Shown: positions 1-8,065 of the stretch, piece after piece | Position numbering within the stretch: position 1 is the stretch's first letter | How the letters are laid out: every line of letters starts with the position of its first letter | Assembly (NCBI GenBank): GCA_030726725.1 | Contig: JANRDC010000016.1 | Span: 1 to 64,000 of the forward strand | Reading direction: 5' to 3' | DNA: 64,000 nt | DNA from: Flavobacteriaceae bacterium | GTDB taxonomy: Bacteria > Bacteroidota > Bacteroidia > Flavobacteriales > Flavobacteriaceae | Notes under the pieces: model-generated | Told to the model about the DNA's origin: nothing | The model's database searches: none | The model's input: the letters and a program-made list of their open reading frames with translations, nothing else | Translations under genes and position numbers: made by a program

Positions 1-2
1 CC

Positions 3-272
3 TTAAGCCCCACACCAGGAGCCACTGTAACCCCCACAGAGGGCAAGGTGACGATTAGCTGGGAGAGTGGAGATGCGGATGGAGACGCGCTGACCTACAC
101 CTTATACGCAGATGCGGTAGACGGAGCACAAAGCCCGGTGGCGAGCAATGTGACAGCGACCACATTTGCCCTAAGCGTGCAGGCGGGCACGGTGTACTAC
201 TGGCGTGTGGTGGCCAACGATGGGAAAAACACAGCGACCAGTATCTTGTACACGTTTAAAACGGCGGGTTAG
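3..272 (+). CDS. C-terminal fragment of an FN3/Ig-like domain protein
   Basis: The reading frame is open from the left edge of the window and ends with TAG at 270-272, so only the last 89 codons are visible. The peptide has the beta-sandwich pattern of a fibronectin type III or Ig-like module: a W in the first strand, a DADGD-LTY motif, alternating hydrophobic strands and YYWRVVANDG near the end. The DGDxLTYxLY and YYWRVVAxDG motifs are common in large secreted or cell-surface Bacteroidota proteins with repeated domains. No type IX secretion C-terminal domain is apparent; the chain stops right after the last strand (FKTAG). A GTG at 48 is an in-frame possible start, but the domain begins upstream of it. 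The fold is fairly sure; the function of the whole protein cannot be seen from here. Confidence 0.7.
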   Translation, partial: LSPTPGATVTPTEGKVTISWESGDADGDALTYTLYADAVDGAQSPVASNVTATTFALSVQAGTVYYWRVVANDGKNTATSILYTFKTAG

Positions 273-286
273 GCCGTTTTACCAAA

Positions 287-979
287 TCAATGGCTTCCTG
301 TTTCTTTAGGAGTGTTCACGATGGCCTCTAGCAGTGCTTGATCGATGAATTGAGCACTATATGTAGCGCCTTCCCCAGTTATTTTTCCGTAGAATGACCT
401 CATGTGGTTGCGACTTCCTTTGGAAAGGTTTTCGTAGACCAATGTGATGTCTTGGTTGTCCACTTGGGCGAGCATTTGTGCCAAGTCATACAAGTCAAGG
501 TCCTCTATGGTAGCTCCGACGCGGTAAGCAGCTAGCAAGGACTCGCTTCCTTGAGCGACCAGTGTATCGTACAGGTTCTGAAGCTCTTGGTTTTCAAAGA
601 CGCCTGGTCCGTTGGTGTCCACAGGATCTGTGAGTCCGTATTTTTCAATCAGTGATCCCACGGCAGCCATGTGTGTGGATTCGCTTTGACCAATGTTGTT
701 AAAGATGTTGGTGCCGTATTTTTGGTATAAAAACAGGTACACGTCTTGGGCGAGTTTCTCCTCTTCGCGCAAGTGCATCAATCCAGAGATTTCAGCATCG
801 CTCAGCGTTTCTTGTGGCAGTGCAGAGATCTGTGCGTTTAGATCGTTTAACGCCAATTGCTCCTCTTCAACATTATTGTCCAATACTTCAGCATCGCTGC
901 AACCGATTTGTGTGATGGCCAATGTTCCCCAAAGCGCCATCTTAAGTGTAGTTATCGTTTTCATATCCATTGTTTTCAT
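287..979 (-). CDS. DUF2202 ferritin-like lipoprotein
   Basis: This is a 230-residue predicted lipoprotein. A short hydrophobic signal ends at Cys27 (ITQIGC), followed by SDAE; an acidic stretch after the Cys resembles the surface-export signal of Bacteroidota lipoproteins (inference). From about residue 60 it matches DUF2202, a ferritin-like four-helix family: LMHLREEEKLAQDVYLFLY, then a second helix with ESTHM, and a later NHMRSF segment. Paired Glu/His residues of this kind bind a di-metal centre in ferritin-like proteins, but a function for DUF2202 is not established. In-frame ATGs at 979, 970 and 964 could all serve as the start; 964 gives a more usual signal length. The gene lies 59 bases from the next minus-strand gene, a nuclease lipoprotein, and could be read with it. 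Confidence 0.8.
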   Translation of the reverse strand: MKTMDMKTITTLKMALWGTLAITQIGCSDAEVLDNNVEEEQLALNDLNAQISALPQETLSDAEISGLMHLREEEKLAQDVYLFLYQKYGTNIFNNIGQSESTHMAAVGSLIEKYGLTDPVDTNGPGVFENQELQNLYDTLVAQGSESLLAAYRVGATIEDLDLYDLAQMLAQVDNQDITLVYENLSKGSRNHMRSFYGKITGEGATYSAQFIDQALLEAIVNTPKETGSH

Positions 980-1038
980 ATGGAATGAAGGTACGATGGG
1001 CTTTTATCCCCTGGCGCAACCTAGGTTACCGAATACAG

Positions 1039-1689
1039 TTATTCCTGGCAAGCTCTTTGGTACTCTGTCCAGTTTTGGGTAGGGGTTTCGTTGGGGAAGT
1101 AGTAGCATTTTTTGCTTCCATCGCCAAAGGTGACATGTTTCCAGAATCCTGAGGGCACGTGCGCCCCAGTGGGAAGCACTAGGTGTCCAGGTTCGAAAAT
1201 GGGTTCGTCTTTTACCGTGATCTGATCGCCTTCATCAGCCCATGAACGGACTGCGGCTTCGAGTTCTGCCCATTCGCCTCGGTTGAGGTTGTCGAGTTGT
1301 AGGGCGCAGTTTAGGTAGGAAAAAGTAGCGGTTAGGTTGGCGCTGCTGTCGCTGAAGTCTGCAGCCGGAGCCATGTGGCCTTTGTCCCATGGATTTGCGT
1401 AGTAATCCGCATCGTCTGAGGTGTGTATGTCCTTATCGGTATAGAAGTTCATTCCCGCGCGGTCTACATTTTTGGGCACGCTCCTCACAGGATAAATCAC
1501 CCAGTTCGGTTGTTCGTATTGCTCGTTATAGGAAACTTGAAACACCCCGCGATCTACGATCACTTCAGTTCTGAGCATGCGCGGCGCAGGTTCAGCTGCT
1601 GCTTCAGAGGTGCATTGCACCAAGCCCAACATCAATAATGCAGCAATCACCCACAACAGGCTGTGTTTTTTGAAGTCGCGTAGAGACAT
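1039..1689 (-). CDS. DNA/RNA non-specific endonuclease, lipoprotein
   Basis: The 216-residue protein carries a lipoprotein signal ending at Cys26 (LGLVQC), so it should be anchored in the envelope. The rest matches the beta-beta-alpha-metal DNA/RNA non-specific endonuclease family (NUC1/Serratia nuclease). The catalytic motif usually written DRGH is here DKGHMAPAADF with His105. The metal-binding asparagine region follows as YLNCALQ and LNRGEWAELE, with Asn136 matching the magnesium-binding Asn of Serratia nuclease. Mature length is compact but complete. Members degrade DNA and RNA without sequence preference; a nutritional or defensive role outside the cell is an inference. A TAACTTTG promoter box lies about 23 bases upstream. 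Confidence 0.85.
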   Translation of the reverse strand: MSLRDFKKHSLLWVIAALLMLGLVQCTSEAAAEPAPRMLRTEVIVDRGVFQVSYNEQYEQPNWVIYPVRSVPKNVDRAGMNFYTDKDIHTSDDADYYANPWDKGHMAPAADFSDSSANLTATFSYLNCALQLDNLNRGEWAELEAAVRSWADEGDQITVKDEPIFEPGHLVLPTGAHVPSGFWKHVTFGDGSKKCYYFPNETPTQNWTEYQRACQE

Positions 1690-1711
1690 TTACAAATGTT
1701 TATAATCGATT

Positions 1712-1719
1712 CAAAGTTA
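1712..1719 (-). promoter_or_regulatory. -7 promoter box for the nuclease gene
   Basis: The minus strand reads TAACTTTG here, a full match to the Bacteroidota -7 consensus TAnnTTTG, and the nuclease start codon follows 23 bases downstream. No TTG is found at the expected -33 spacing, so this rests on the -7 box and its position. It lies back to back with the plus-strand box at 1744. Confidence 0.5.
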
Positions 1720-1743
1720 GTATCTCTGAGCTTTATTCGATGT

Positions 1744-1751
1744 TAAATTTG
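1744..1751 (+). promoter_or_regulatory. -7 promoter box for the DUF6428 gene
   Basis: TAAATTTG matches TAnnTTTG and lies 49 bases before the ATG at 1801. A start site just downstream would place the in-frame TTG at 1765 very close to the 5' end, which supports ATG 1801 as the true start. Confidence 0.5.
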
Positions 1752-1800
1752 TGTCATTTGACCTTTGTATTGTCTAGTTTCGTCCGTAAACATTTGCCTT

Positions 1801-2283
1801 ATGTTGCTCTCTGAACTTTCACATCTTTTATCTGACCTGTCTGAAGTAGTATTTATTGCAACAGACGGAAGTGTGGTGCCTGCGCATTTTCACATTACTG
1901 AAGTAGGACGTGTTGATCGATATTTTATCGATTGTGGGGGCGCCAAAAGAACGCAGACTAAAATTAATCTTCAGCTTTGGACCGCTTTGGATTACGACCA
2001 CCGATTGGCCCCTCAGAAAATGAGGGAGATTATTTCCATGGCTCAGACCACATTGGATTTGCCAGATGCAGAGGTCGAGGTGTCCTATCAGGGGGAAACC
2101 ATCGGATTGTATGATTTGGCTTTTGCCCAAGGCAAGTTTTATCTCATGCCTCAATTCACCACTTGTTTGGCTTCAGACCATTGCGGGATTAAACCCGAAC
2201 AAATGCCTGCAGCCCAAAAACCGCGTGTAAAGATCTCAGAACTCAATTCCGGGGGCTGTCTTCCCGGCAGCGGCTGTTGCTAA
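1801..2283 (+). CDS. DUF6428 family protein with cysteine-rich tail
   Basis: A 160-residue soluble protein without signal peptide. It matches the DUF6428 pattern seen in Bacteroidota: VPAHFHITEVGRVDRYFIDCGG, then NLQLW, DYDHRL and KMREII. Its function is not established; family members often sit beside ArsR-type metal-sensing regulators (family knowledge), but no such gene is near here. The C-terminus ends in GGCLPGSGCC, a small cluster of cysteines that could bind a metal or be redox-active (inference). An in-frame TTG at 1765 would add 12 residues with no family similarity, so I take the ATG at 1801. The gene is monocistronic, between the divergent nuclease and the peroxiredoxin. Confidence 0.75.
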   Translation: MLLSELSHLLSDLSEVVFIATDGSVVPAHFHITEVGRVDRYFIDCGGAKRTQTKINLQLWTALDYDHRLAPQKMREIISMAQTTLDLPDAEVEVSYQGETIGLYDLAFAQGKFYLMPQFTTCLASDHCGIKPEQMPAAQKPRVKISELNSGGCLPGSGCC

Positions 2284-2387
2284 ACACAATCAATATAGCG
2301 GCCTTTCATTTTTTAATAGATTTTATCTATGGACATATGGCTGTATCCTATGAAACCTAGGTAGCAGAGTGTGGGGTGTGCAGGTGG

Positions 2388-2395
2388 TATCTTTG
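2388..2395 (+). promoter_or_regulatory. -7 promoter box for the peroxiredoxin gene
   Basis: TATCTTTG followed by TG, 25 bases upstream of the ATG at 2421, is an exact TAnnTTTG match in the gap after the DUF6428 gene. Confidence 0.55.
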
Positions 2396-2420
2396 TGAAA
2401 CAAATTAAATAAATGATACC

Positions 2421-3086
2421 ATGAGCACAGAAACACAAAACGCAGAACAAGGAACTTCTATGGTACGCATAGGAGACCAAGCGCCAGATTTTACCGCTGT
2501 AACCACTAAAGGAAAAATTCAATTTTCTGAGTGGGCGCAAGACAAATGGGTCGTGATGTTTTCACACCCTGCTGATTTTACCCCGGTTTGTACTACTGAG
2601 ATGACCGGATTTGCCTTAAGAAAAGGTGAGTTTGACGCCCTGAATACCGAATTGTTGGGGTTGAGTATTGACAGTATCCACGCCCACTTGGGATGGGTGC
2701 AAAATGTACGTCAAAACTCAGGGGTTTATTTTGATTTTCCCATCATTGCGGATTTGGACATGAAAGTGTCTAAACTCTACGGAATGTTGCAGCCCAACGA
2801 AAGTGAAACCGCAGCAGTACGCGCAGTTTTCTTTATCGATCCCGCTAAAAAAGTGCGTTTAATTATGTATTATCCACTTAATGTAGGGCGCAATATGGAT
2901 GAGATTTTACGCTCGCTTAAAGCGCTTCAGGCTTCAGACAAATATAAAGTAGCCATGCCTTTGGATTGGCAACCAGGTGAGAAAGTGATTGTAGGTGCGC
3001 CCAAAACCTTGGACGAACTAAACGCTCGTATCGCAGATGAGTCTTTGGAGAAAATGGATTGGTATTTGGCCAAGAAGCACATTTAA
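2421..3086 (+). CDS. 1-Cys peroxiredoxin (Prx6-type)
   Basis: The 221-residue protein is a thiol peroxidase of the AhpC/TSA superfamily that reduces hydrogen peroxide and organic hydroperoxides in the cytoplasm. The active-site motif PxxxTxxC is present as P50, T54 and C57 in SHPADFTPVCTTE. C57 is the only cysteine in the whole chain, so the enzyme must use the 1-Cys mechanism with an external thiol. Length and the C-terminal dimerisation half (YPLNVGRNMDEILR, then LPxDWQPGE) fit the Prx6 class. A second in-frame ATG at 2460 (MVRIGDQAPDF) would match many homologues more closely, so the first 13 residues are uncertain. The gene has its own promoter box and a strong terminator, so it is probably a single-gene unit. 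Confidence 0.93.
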   Translation: MSTETQNAEQGTSMVRIGDQAPDFTAVTTKGKIQFSEWAQDKWVVMFSHPADFTPVCTTEMTGFALRKGEFDALNTELLGLSIDSIHAHLGWVQNVRQNSGVYFDFPIIADLDMKVSKLYGMLQPNESETAAVRAVFFIDPAKKVRLIMYYPLNVGRNMDEILRSLKALQASDKYKVAMPLDWQPGEKVIVGAPKTLDELNARIADESLEKMDWYLAKKHI

Positions 3087-3108
3087 TTCCAAAGTTTGAT
3101 TAAACGAG

Positions 3109-3136
3109 AAAGCGCCCTTATAGGGCGCTTTTTTTT
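3109..3136 (+). terminator. Rho-independent terminator after the peroxiredoxin
   Basis: AAAGCGCCCT and AGGGCGCTTT form a perfect 10-bp stem around a TAT loop, followed by a T run. The hairpin overlaps the stop codon of the convergent nadC, so it could also affect the nadC 3' end, although the minus-strand T run is short. Confidence 0.85.
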
Positions 3137-3987
3137 ACGGTCATGCTCATGTCCAAACTTTTTATTTGGTGGGTTAAAGCACCGATGGACACATAGTCAA
3201 CTCCTTGGGCGGCGTAATCCGCAATATTGTGTTCATCCACTGACCCCGACACCTCAGTTTCAAAGGCTCCATCGATTAGGGCAACGGCCTTTTGGACCAT
3301 TTCTGGCGTCATATTGTCGAGCAACAGGCGGTTGATCCAAGGATGTGCCAAGCAGAGGCGGATGTCATCTAAATGGCGCACTTCAACGATCACCGGCAAA
3401 TCCCATTGTTTTTCATCGATGTAGGCTTTGGTGCGTTTAAGGGCTTCGCCCATGGATCCGGCAAAGTCGACGTGGTTGTCTTTCAGCAAGATGGCATCGT
3501 AAAGTCCAAATCGGTGATTGGTTCCGCCGCCCAGGTAAACGGCCCATTTTTCAAAGATGCGGAAGTTGGGGGTGGTTTTTCTGGTGTCTAGAATTTGCGT
3601 ATTTGTATGCGCGATTAATCGGGCCAATCCCTTTGTTTTTGTCGCAATTCCACTCATGCGTTGCACTGTATTGAGCACCAACCGTTCGCCCATGGTGATG
3701 GAGGCCATAGAGCCGCTTACTTCGAACAACACAGTGCCTGTTTGGGCTTCCGCTCCATCGCTGCAGTGTGTGGTGAACACCAAATCCGGATCGAGAATGC
3801 GGTAAATGGCGCGGGCCGCTTCGAGGCCCGCGATAAATCCAGGTTGCTTTAGGGTGACCACAGCATTTCCGAGCTGACCAGGGGCCAATGTAGCCAGTGT
3901 CGTATGGTCTCCGTCTCCGATGTCTTCTTGAAGCGCTTGTTGGATCAGCGCGTCTATGCGCTCTTGATGTAGGTGGTAATAACTCAT
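3118..3987 (-). CDS. nadC: Nicotinate-nucleotide pyrophosphorylase (carboxylating)
   Basis: NadC converts quinolinate and PRPP to nicotinate mononucleotide, the third step of de novo NAD synthesis. The 289-residue length is normal. Visible features are the N-terminal EDIGDGDHTT motif, NTVQRMSGIAT, the DTRKTTPNFR substrate-binding segment, the GGGTNHRFGLYD signature, and the C-terminal barrel strands with LLDNM and DYVSIGALTH. It is the last gene of nadA-nadB-nadC; its ATG overlaps the nadB stop as ATGA, which indicates translational coupling. Confidence 0.97.
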   Translation of the reverse strand: MSYYHLHQERIDALIQQALQEDIGDGDHTTLATLAPGQLGNAVVTLKQPGFIAGLEAARAIYRILDPDLVFTTHCSDGAEAQTGTVLFEVSGSMASITMGERLVLNTVQRMSGIATKTKGLARLIAHTNTQILDTRKTTPNFRIFEKWAVYLGGGTNHRFGLYDAILLKDNHVDFAGSMGEALKRTKAYIDEKQWDLPVIVEVRHLDDIRLCLAHPWINRLLLDNMTPEMVQKAVALIDGAFETEVSGSVDEHNIADYAAQGVDYVSIGALTHQIKSLDMSMTVKKSAL

Positions 3988-5498
3988 AAGGCGGATTTGT
4001 AAAACACTCCTTGGTTGCGGGTTTCTGCGATGGATTCAAGGACCATGGCGTGGATCAGCGACAGGATATTGCTCAAGGAAGCGTGGGATTCATTGGTGTA
4101 TCCTTCCGGATAGGCGCTGTTAAATTCCGCTATGGCTTGGGTCAGCTTTTTTTCTAAAGCCTCTAAGCCTGGTTGCGATTTAACGACACCACCCACTTCC
4201 ATCAGCTCTTGCTGCAGGGTGAGCACGTGCGCTTTCCACCCGGATAAATCCGCTTGGAGCAGCTTACGCTGGGGGGCGGGCGCTTCCTCAGCGGTGTTTT
4301 TGGGCAGGGTAAGGGCGTGTTGGGCGGCTTGTTTGGCCACAGCCACTGCTTCTGTCAAAGAGTTGGAAGCCAACCTATTGGCCCCGTGTAGACCGGTGTG
4401 GGAACATTCGCCAAGCGCGTATAATCGGTCTAAAGAAGTGCGCCCATACACGTCTACATCGATGCCGCCACAGAGGTAGTGCGCCATAGGAGCCACCGGA
4501 ATCCAAGCCTGACTTGGGTCGATGCCGTAGCGCAAACACTGGGCGTAAATACTCGGAAAATAAGTATCCCAATCGCTGGGGTCAAATCCAGTAGCGTCCA
4601 ACCAAACATGCGAAGCTTCCGTGCGGTTCATCTGGGCCAATATACCCCGGGACACCACATCCCTAGGCGCCAATTCTGCGCGGTCGTCTATTTCGGGCAT
4701 AAATCTGTGTCCGTTGATGTCTCGGAGCAAAGCTCCGTGTCCCCTGAGGGCTTCGGAAATCAAGAAGGGGGGCAGATCTGGAGCGCTGTACACGGTAGGG
4801 TGGAATTGAACATAGGAGAGCAGTTCAGTGCGGACTCCGTTCTTGCGGGCGATGGCGATGCCATCGCCCGTAGCGATTTTCGGATTGGAGCTTTTGGGAA
4901 ACAAAGCACCTACACCCCCAGTACACAAAGCGGTGGTCTGTGCGGAGACACGGATAAATTCTTGGGTGGACAAAGCCAGAAAGTCTCCGCCTAAACAAGT
5001 GGTTTTTTCCTCGTCCAACCAGAGGTCCACCAGCATCCAATGATCCATCAACTCGATTTGTGGGTGGCGCATGGCCTCTTGGGCAAGGGTTTCCTGAAGG
5101 TGTTTTCCGGTGTAATCTTTGTAGTGCAGGATGCGCGGATGGCTGTGGCCGCCTTCGCGAACCAGATGGTATTGGCCTTGATCGTTTCGGTCAAAACGCA
5201 CCCCCCATCGGGTCAGGTCCTCCACGATTTCAGGTCCGCATTTTAAGATACCGCGCACCACTTCTTCTGTAGTTGCATAGTCTCCAGCCCTTAAGGTGTC
5301 GGCTACGTGGGAAGCTAGGTTATCCTCAGGACTCATCACCGCAGCAATTCCTCCCTGGGCGTATTGGGTGTTCGATTCGTTAATCGACACTTTGGAGACC
5401 AACAATATGCGGGCCTGAGGATCTAGGTCCGCCAAATACAAGGCGTGACTCAGGCCCGCAATACCAGCGCCAATAACTAAGTGGTCTGTATTCATCAA
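3984..5498 (-). CDS. nadB: L-aspartate oxidase
   Basis: NadB oxidises L-aspartate to iminoaspartate with FAD, the first step of de novo NAD synthesis. The N-terminus has the FAD-binding [14 protein letters not shown] motif (residues 10-15 as GxGxxG). Other family marks are [13 protein letters not shown], the [14 protein letters not shown] region, and [16 protein letters not shown], with the conserved Arg and Ser near the flavin. At 504 residues it is slightly shorter than the E. coli enzyme. Two adjacent ATGs make the first residue uncertain. The gene overlaps both nadA upstream and nadC downstream by 4 bases. Iminoaspartate is unstable, so coupled production with NadA makes sense. Confidence 0.97.
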   Translation of the reverse strand: MMNTDHLVIGAGIAGLSHALYLADLDPQARILLVSKVSINESNTQYAQGGIAAVMSPEDNLASHVADTLRAGDYATTEEVVRGILKCGPEIVEDLTRWGVRFDRNDQGQYHLVREGGHSHPRILHYKDYTGKHLQETLAQEAMRHPQIELMDHWMLVDLWLDEEKTTCLGGDFLALSTQEFIRVSAQTTALCTGGVGALFPKSSNPKIATGDGIAIARKNGVRTELLSYVQFHPTVYSAPDLPPFLISEALRGHGALLRDINGHRFMPEIDDRAELAPRDVVSRGILAQMNRTEASHVWLDATGFDPSDWDTYFPSIYAQCLRYGIDPSQAWIPVAPMAHYLCGGIDVDVYGRTSLDRLYALGECSHTGLHGANRLASNSLTEAVAVAKQAAQHALTLPKNTAEEAPAPQRKLLQADLSGWKAHVLTLQQELMEVGGVVKSQPGLEALEKKLTQAIAEFNSAYPEGYTNESHASLSNILSLIHAMVLESIAETRNQGVFYKSAL

Positions 5499-6475
5499 GC
5501 GATTTCCAGCATGCGCTGTATGGGTTTACGCGCCCGAGCGATCAAATCCTCAGACAAAAAGATTTCTGGGGCTTCATCCCTGAGGCAGCGGTATAATTTT
5601 TCCAATGTGTTTACCTTCATGTACGCGCACTCGCTGCAGGCGCAGGTGTCGTCTTGAACTGGAGCGGGAATAAAGGTTTTGTGGGGCGCTCTTTTTTTCA
5701 TCTCGTGAATAATCCCCACCTCAGTACCCACAATGTATTTTTGCGCGCTGTCGTTTTGCACATAATCGAGCAAACCAGAGGTGCTGCCTATGTACTTGGC
5801 CAGATCCAAGACAGCCGATTCGCTCTCAGGATGGGCGATAAATTGCGCATCAGGGTGCTCTTGGAAGAGCTTGACAATTTTTTCAAAGGCAAATGCTTCG
5901 TGCACCACACAAGCACCCTCCCACAAGATCATGGGCCGACCGGTTTGTTGGATCAAATAACGCCCTAAATTTCTGTCTGGGGCAAAAATGATTTCTCTTT
6001 CCGGATCAATACTGTTGATCACCGCGACCGCATTGCTCGAGGTGCACACCAGATCGCTGAGCGCTTTAATTTCCGCAGTGCAATTGATGTAGGTAACCAC
6101 AAGAGCTTCAGGATGTTGGGCTTTGAGCGCGCTCAAAGCTTCTGGGGGACAAGAATCCGCAAGCGAACATCCCGCGTTCAAATCCGGCAACCAAATGCGT
6201 TTGGACGGATTGATGATTTTGGCAGTTTCCGCCATAAAATGCACCCCGGCAAAAACAATCACATCTGAGGTGACTTGCTCAGCTACCTTGGCCAAATACA
6301 GGCTGTCTCCTAAGTAGTCAGCAACATCCTGTATGTCTGCCTCTTGGTAATAGTGGGCCAGAATGCAGGCGTTTTTTTCCTTTTTCAACCGAGCGATTTC
6401 TTCCTTTAGCCCGGTTTTATCCAGGGTAATCGGAGCCACTTCGCTCTTTTTGTGCGGCAAAATAGACGTGTACAT
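5495..6475 (-). CDS. nadA: Quinolinate synthase
   Basis: NadA condenses iminoaspartate with dihydroxyacetone phosphate to quinolinate using a 4Fe-4S cluster. The three cluster cysteines can be placed: C103 in NAGCSLAD, C144 in VCTSSNAV and C283 in SECAYMKVN. Two further cysteines (C278, C280) sit close to the third ligand. The 326-residue length and motifs such as [14 protein letters not shown] and [11 protein letters not shown] are typical. It is the first gene of the nad operon, with a promoter box about 19 bases upstream of the ATG. Confidence 0.97.
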   Translation of the reverse strand: MYTSILPHKKSEVAPITLDKTGLKEEIARLKKEKNACILAHYYQEADIQDVADYLGDSLYLAKVAEQVTSDVIVFAGVHFMAETAKIINPSKRIWLPDLNAGCSLADSCPPEALSALKAQHPEALVVTYINCTAEIKALSDLVCTSSNAVAVINSIDPEREIIFAPDRNLGRYLIQQTGRPMILWEGACVVHEAFAFEKIVKLFQEHPDAQFIAHPESESAVLDLAKYIGSTSGLLDYVQNDSAQKYIVGTEVGIIHEMKKRAPHKTFIPAPVQDDTCACSECAYMKVNTLEKLYRCLRDEAPEIFLSEDLIARARKPIQRMLEIA

Positions 6476-6493
6476 TTGGTTTGTTTAGCGGTG

Positions 6494-6501
6494 CAAAGTT
6501 A
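6494..6501 (-). promoter_or_regulatory. -7 promoter box for nadA
   Basis: The minus strand reads TAACTTTG followed by CACCGCTAAA, an exact TAnnTTTG match close to the nadA ATG. The downstream bases TTGCACCGCTAAA recur in front of asd. Confidence 0.55.
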
Positions 6502-6608
6502 TGAAAACCACAGTGGTTATTCGAAGAATGAACCTCAGATAAACCCCTGATTTAACTTTATTTTGTGAAGTGCAAAGAATGCGTAAATTGCAGGGACGAT
6601 CCCCAACA

Positions 6609-7166
6609 ATGCCCAACAAAAAAATAGCCCAACGCACCCGCTTATTTCGCTCTATCCACCGCTGGGTCTCTATTCCCTTGTTGGTCTTTATGTTTTTGAT
6701 CGGCACTACAGGTTTGCTTTTGGGTTGGAAGAAACAAGCAGCCCTTTTACCCCCGACCAATTCGGGAACGACCCAGGCTCCTACTGCATGGATTTCTGTA
6801 GCCCAGGTGATGGAGGTGGCCGAAAAATATGCCGCTGATGAATTGCAGATCGAGGCAGTCATCGATCGCATCGACGTTCGGCCGGGGTATGGAGTCGCTA
6901 AGGTGTTGTTTAGCGATGTGTTTTGGGAGGTTCAGGTAGATCTCTCTACCGGCCAAGTCCTATCCGCCAACCAACGCACTTCTGATATTATTGAAAAAAT
7001 CCACGACGGATCAATTGTTGATTGGGCCGGAAATTGGGGCTCAGACAATTTTAAACTCACCTATACTACCCTGGTATCCCTAGGACTTATGGTCCTATCG
7101 CTCAGCGGTTTTTACCTTTGGTACAACCCCAAACGAATTAAAAACAACAAACTACAATCACAATGA
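6609..7166 (+). CDS. PepSY-associated membrane protein
   Basis: The protein begins with a TM-helix segment typical of PepSY-associated proteins: FRSIHRWVSIPLLVFMFLIGTTGLLLGW. A roughly 100-residue soluble region with a PepSY-like fold follows (VLFSDVFWEVQVDLSTGQVL), then KIHDGSI and a C-terminal TM helix ending FYLWYNPKR. Members are found in systems for ferric siderophore reduction or as small membrane modulators; no precise role can be assigned. Of the in-frame starts at 6570 (GTG), 6579 and 6609, I choose ATG 6609 because the first is almost on top of the likely transcription start. It overlaps the next gene by 4 bases. Confidence 0.75.
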   Translation: MPNKKIAQRTRLFRSIHRWVSIPLLVFMFLIGTTGLLLGWKKQAALLPPTNSGTTQAPTAWISVAQVMEVAEKYAADELQIEAVIDRIDVRPGYGVAKVLFSDVFWEVQVDLSTGQVLSANQRTSDIIEKIHDGSIVDWAGNWGSDNFKLTYTTLVSLGLMVLSLSGFYLWYNPKRIKNNKLQSQ

Positions 7167-8065
7167 AAAAGAACTATTTGCCCAAAACCAAAGCTCAATG
7201 GATTTCTTTAATCGCCTTAAAACTCTTGGTAAAACTGGTGTTTGTATTGGCCTTTTCCCTGCAAGCCCAAGATAAGTTTGGCGGAGCCACCTTGTACACT
7301 GTTCGCGATTTGATGGGCCAAGACGCCAAGGCCACCTTGAAGTCTGTTTCCGATATCGGATATAAATATATTGAGGCAACCGACTACAAAGACGGATTGT
7401 TCTATGGCATGAAGCCCGAGGAGTTTAAGTCCTACGTCCAAAGTCTGGGCATGGAGCCCATCAGTGTACACCAGGGGGGCGTTACTTTGGAGAATGCAGA
7501 TCAATTGATTGCTGACAGCAAAGCAGCTGGTTTTCAATACTTTGTCATTCCTGTGCCCCCTATGGGACATTACAAATTCAATGTAAAGGAGCGCAGCATG
7601 GGTATGAGTGATGAAGTGGTGTTCATCAACGATGTGCTCAATACGATTGGCGAAAAGTGCGCAGCTCAAGGGCTTAAGTTGTTGTACCACAACCACGACT
7701 TTGAGTTTAAACCCAATGCCCAAGGGGTGGTTCCTATGGATTACTTCTTGGAGCACACCAATCCAGCCTGGGTCAATTTTCAAATGGACCTGTTTTGGGT
7801 GACGACCGCAGGTGTTGATCCTGTAAACTACATCAACAAATACCCGGGCCGATTTAAAATGTGGCATGTTAAAGACAGAGATGCCCAGGGAAGATTTGCT
7901 CCAGTAGGTTTGGGTACCATTGATTTTGCGCGCATCTTATCTCACGCAGCCACCTCGGGATTGGAGTATTACATCGTGGAACAGGACATGGTTTTTGATG
8001 GAATGCAACCTTTGGAGGCCATTAAAATCAGTCATGACAACCTGAGCAAGTTCGGATTTCACTAA
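7163..8065 (+). CDS. Exported sugar phosphate isomerase/epimerase-like protein
   Basis: The 300-residue protein has the xylose-isomerase-like TIM barrel fold (AP endonuclease 2 family). Typical segments are LKSVSDIGYKYIEATD, YHNHDFEF, WVNFQMDLFWV, MWHVKDRD and YYIVEQD, which hold the His, Asp and Glu residues of the metal site. A hydrophobic segment at residues 18-35 ending LQAQD looks like a signal peptide, so the enzyme probably acts in the periplasm. Such exported homologues in Bacteroidota are often linked to oxidised-sugar metabolism; the substrate here is unknown. It overlaps the PepSY gene by 4 bases and the next gene by 1 base, so the three are probably one unit. Confidence 0.82.
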   Translation: MKKNYLPKTKAQWISLIALKLLVKLVFVLAFSLQAQDKFGGATLYTVRDLMGQDAKATLKSVSDIGYKYIEATDYKDGLFYGMKPEEFKSYVQSLGMEPISVHQGGVTLENADQLIADSKAAGFQYFVIPVPPMGHYKFNVKERSMGMSDEVVFINDVLNTIGEKCAAQGLKLLYHNHDFEFKPNAQGVVPMDYFLEHTNPAWVNFQMDLFWVTTAGVDPVNYINKYPGRFKMWHVKDRDAQGRFAPVGLGTIDFARILSHAATSGLEYYIVEQDMVFDGMQPLEAIKISHDNLSKFGFH

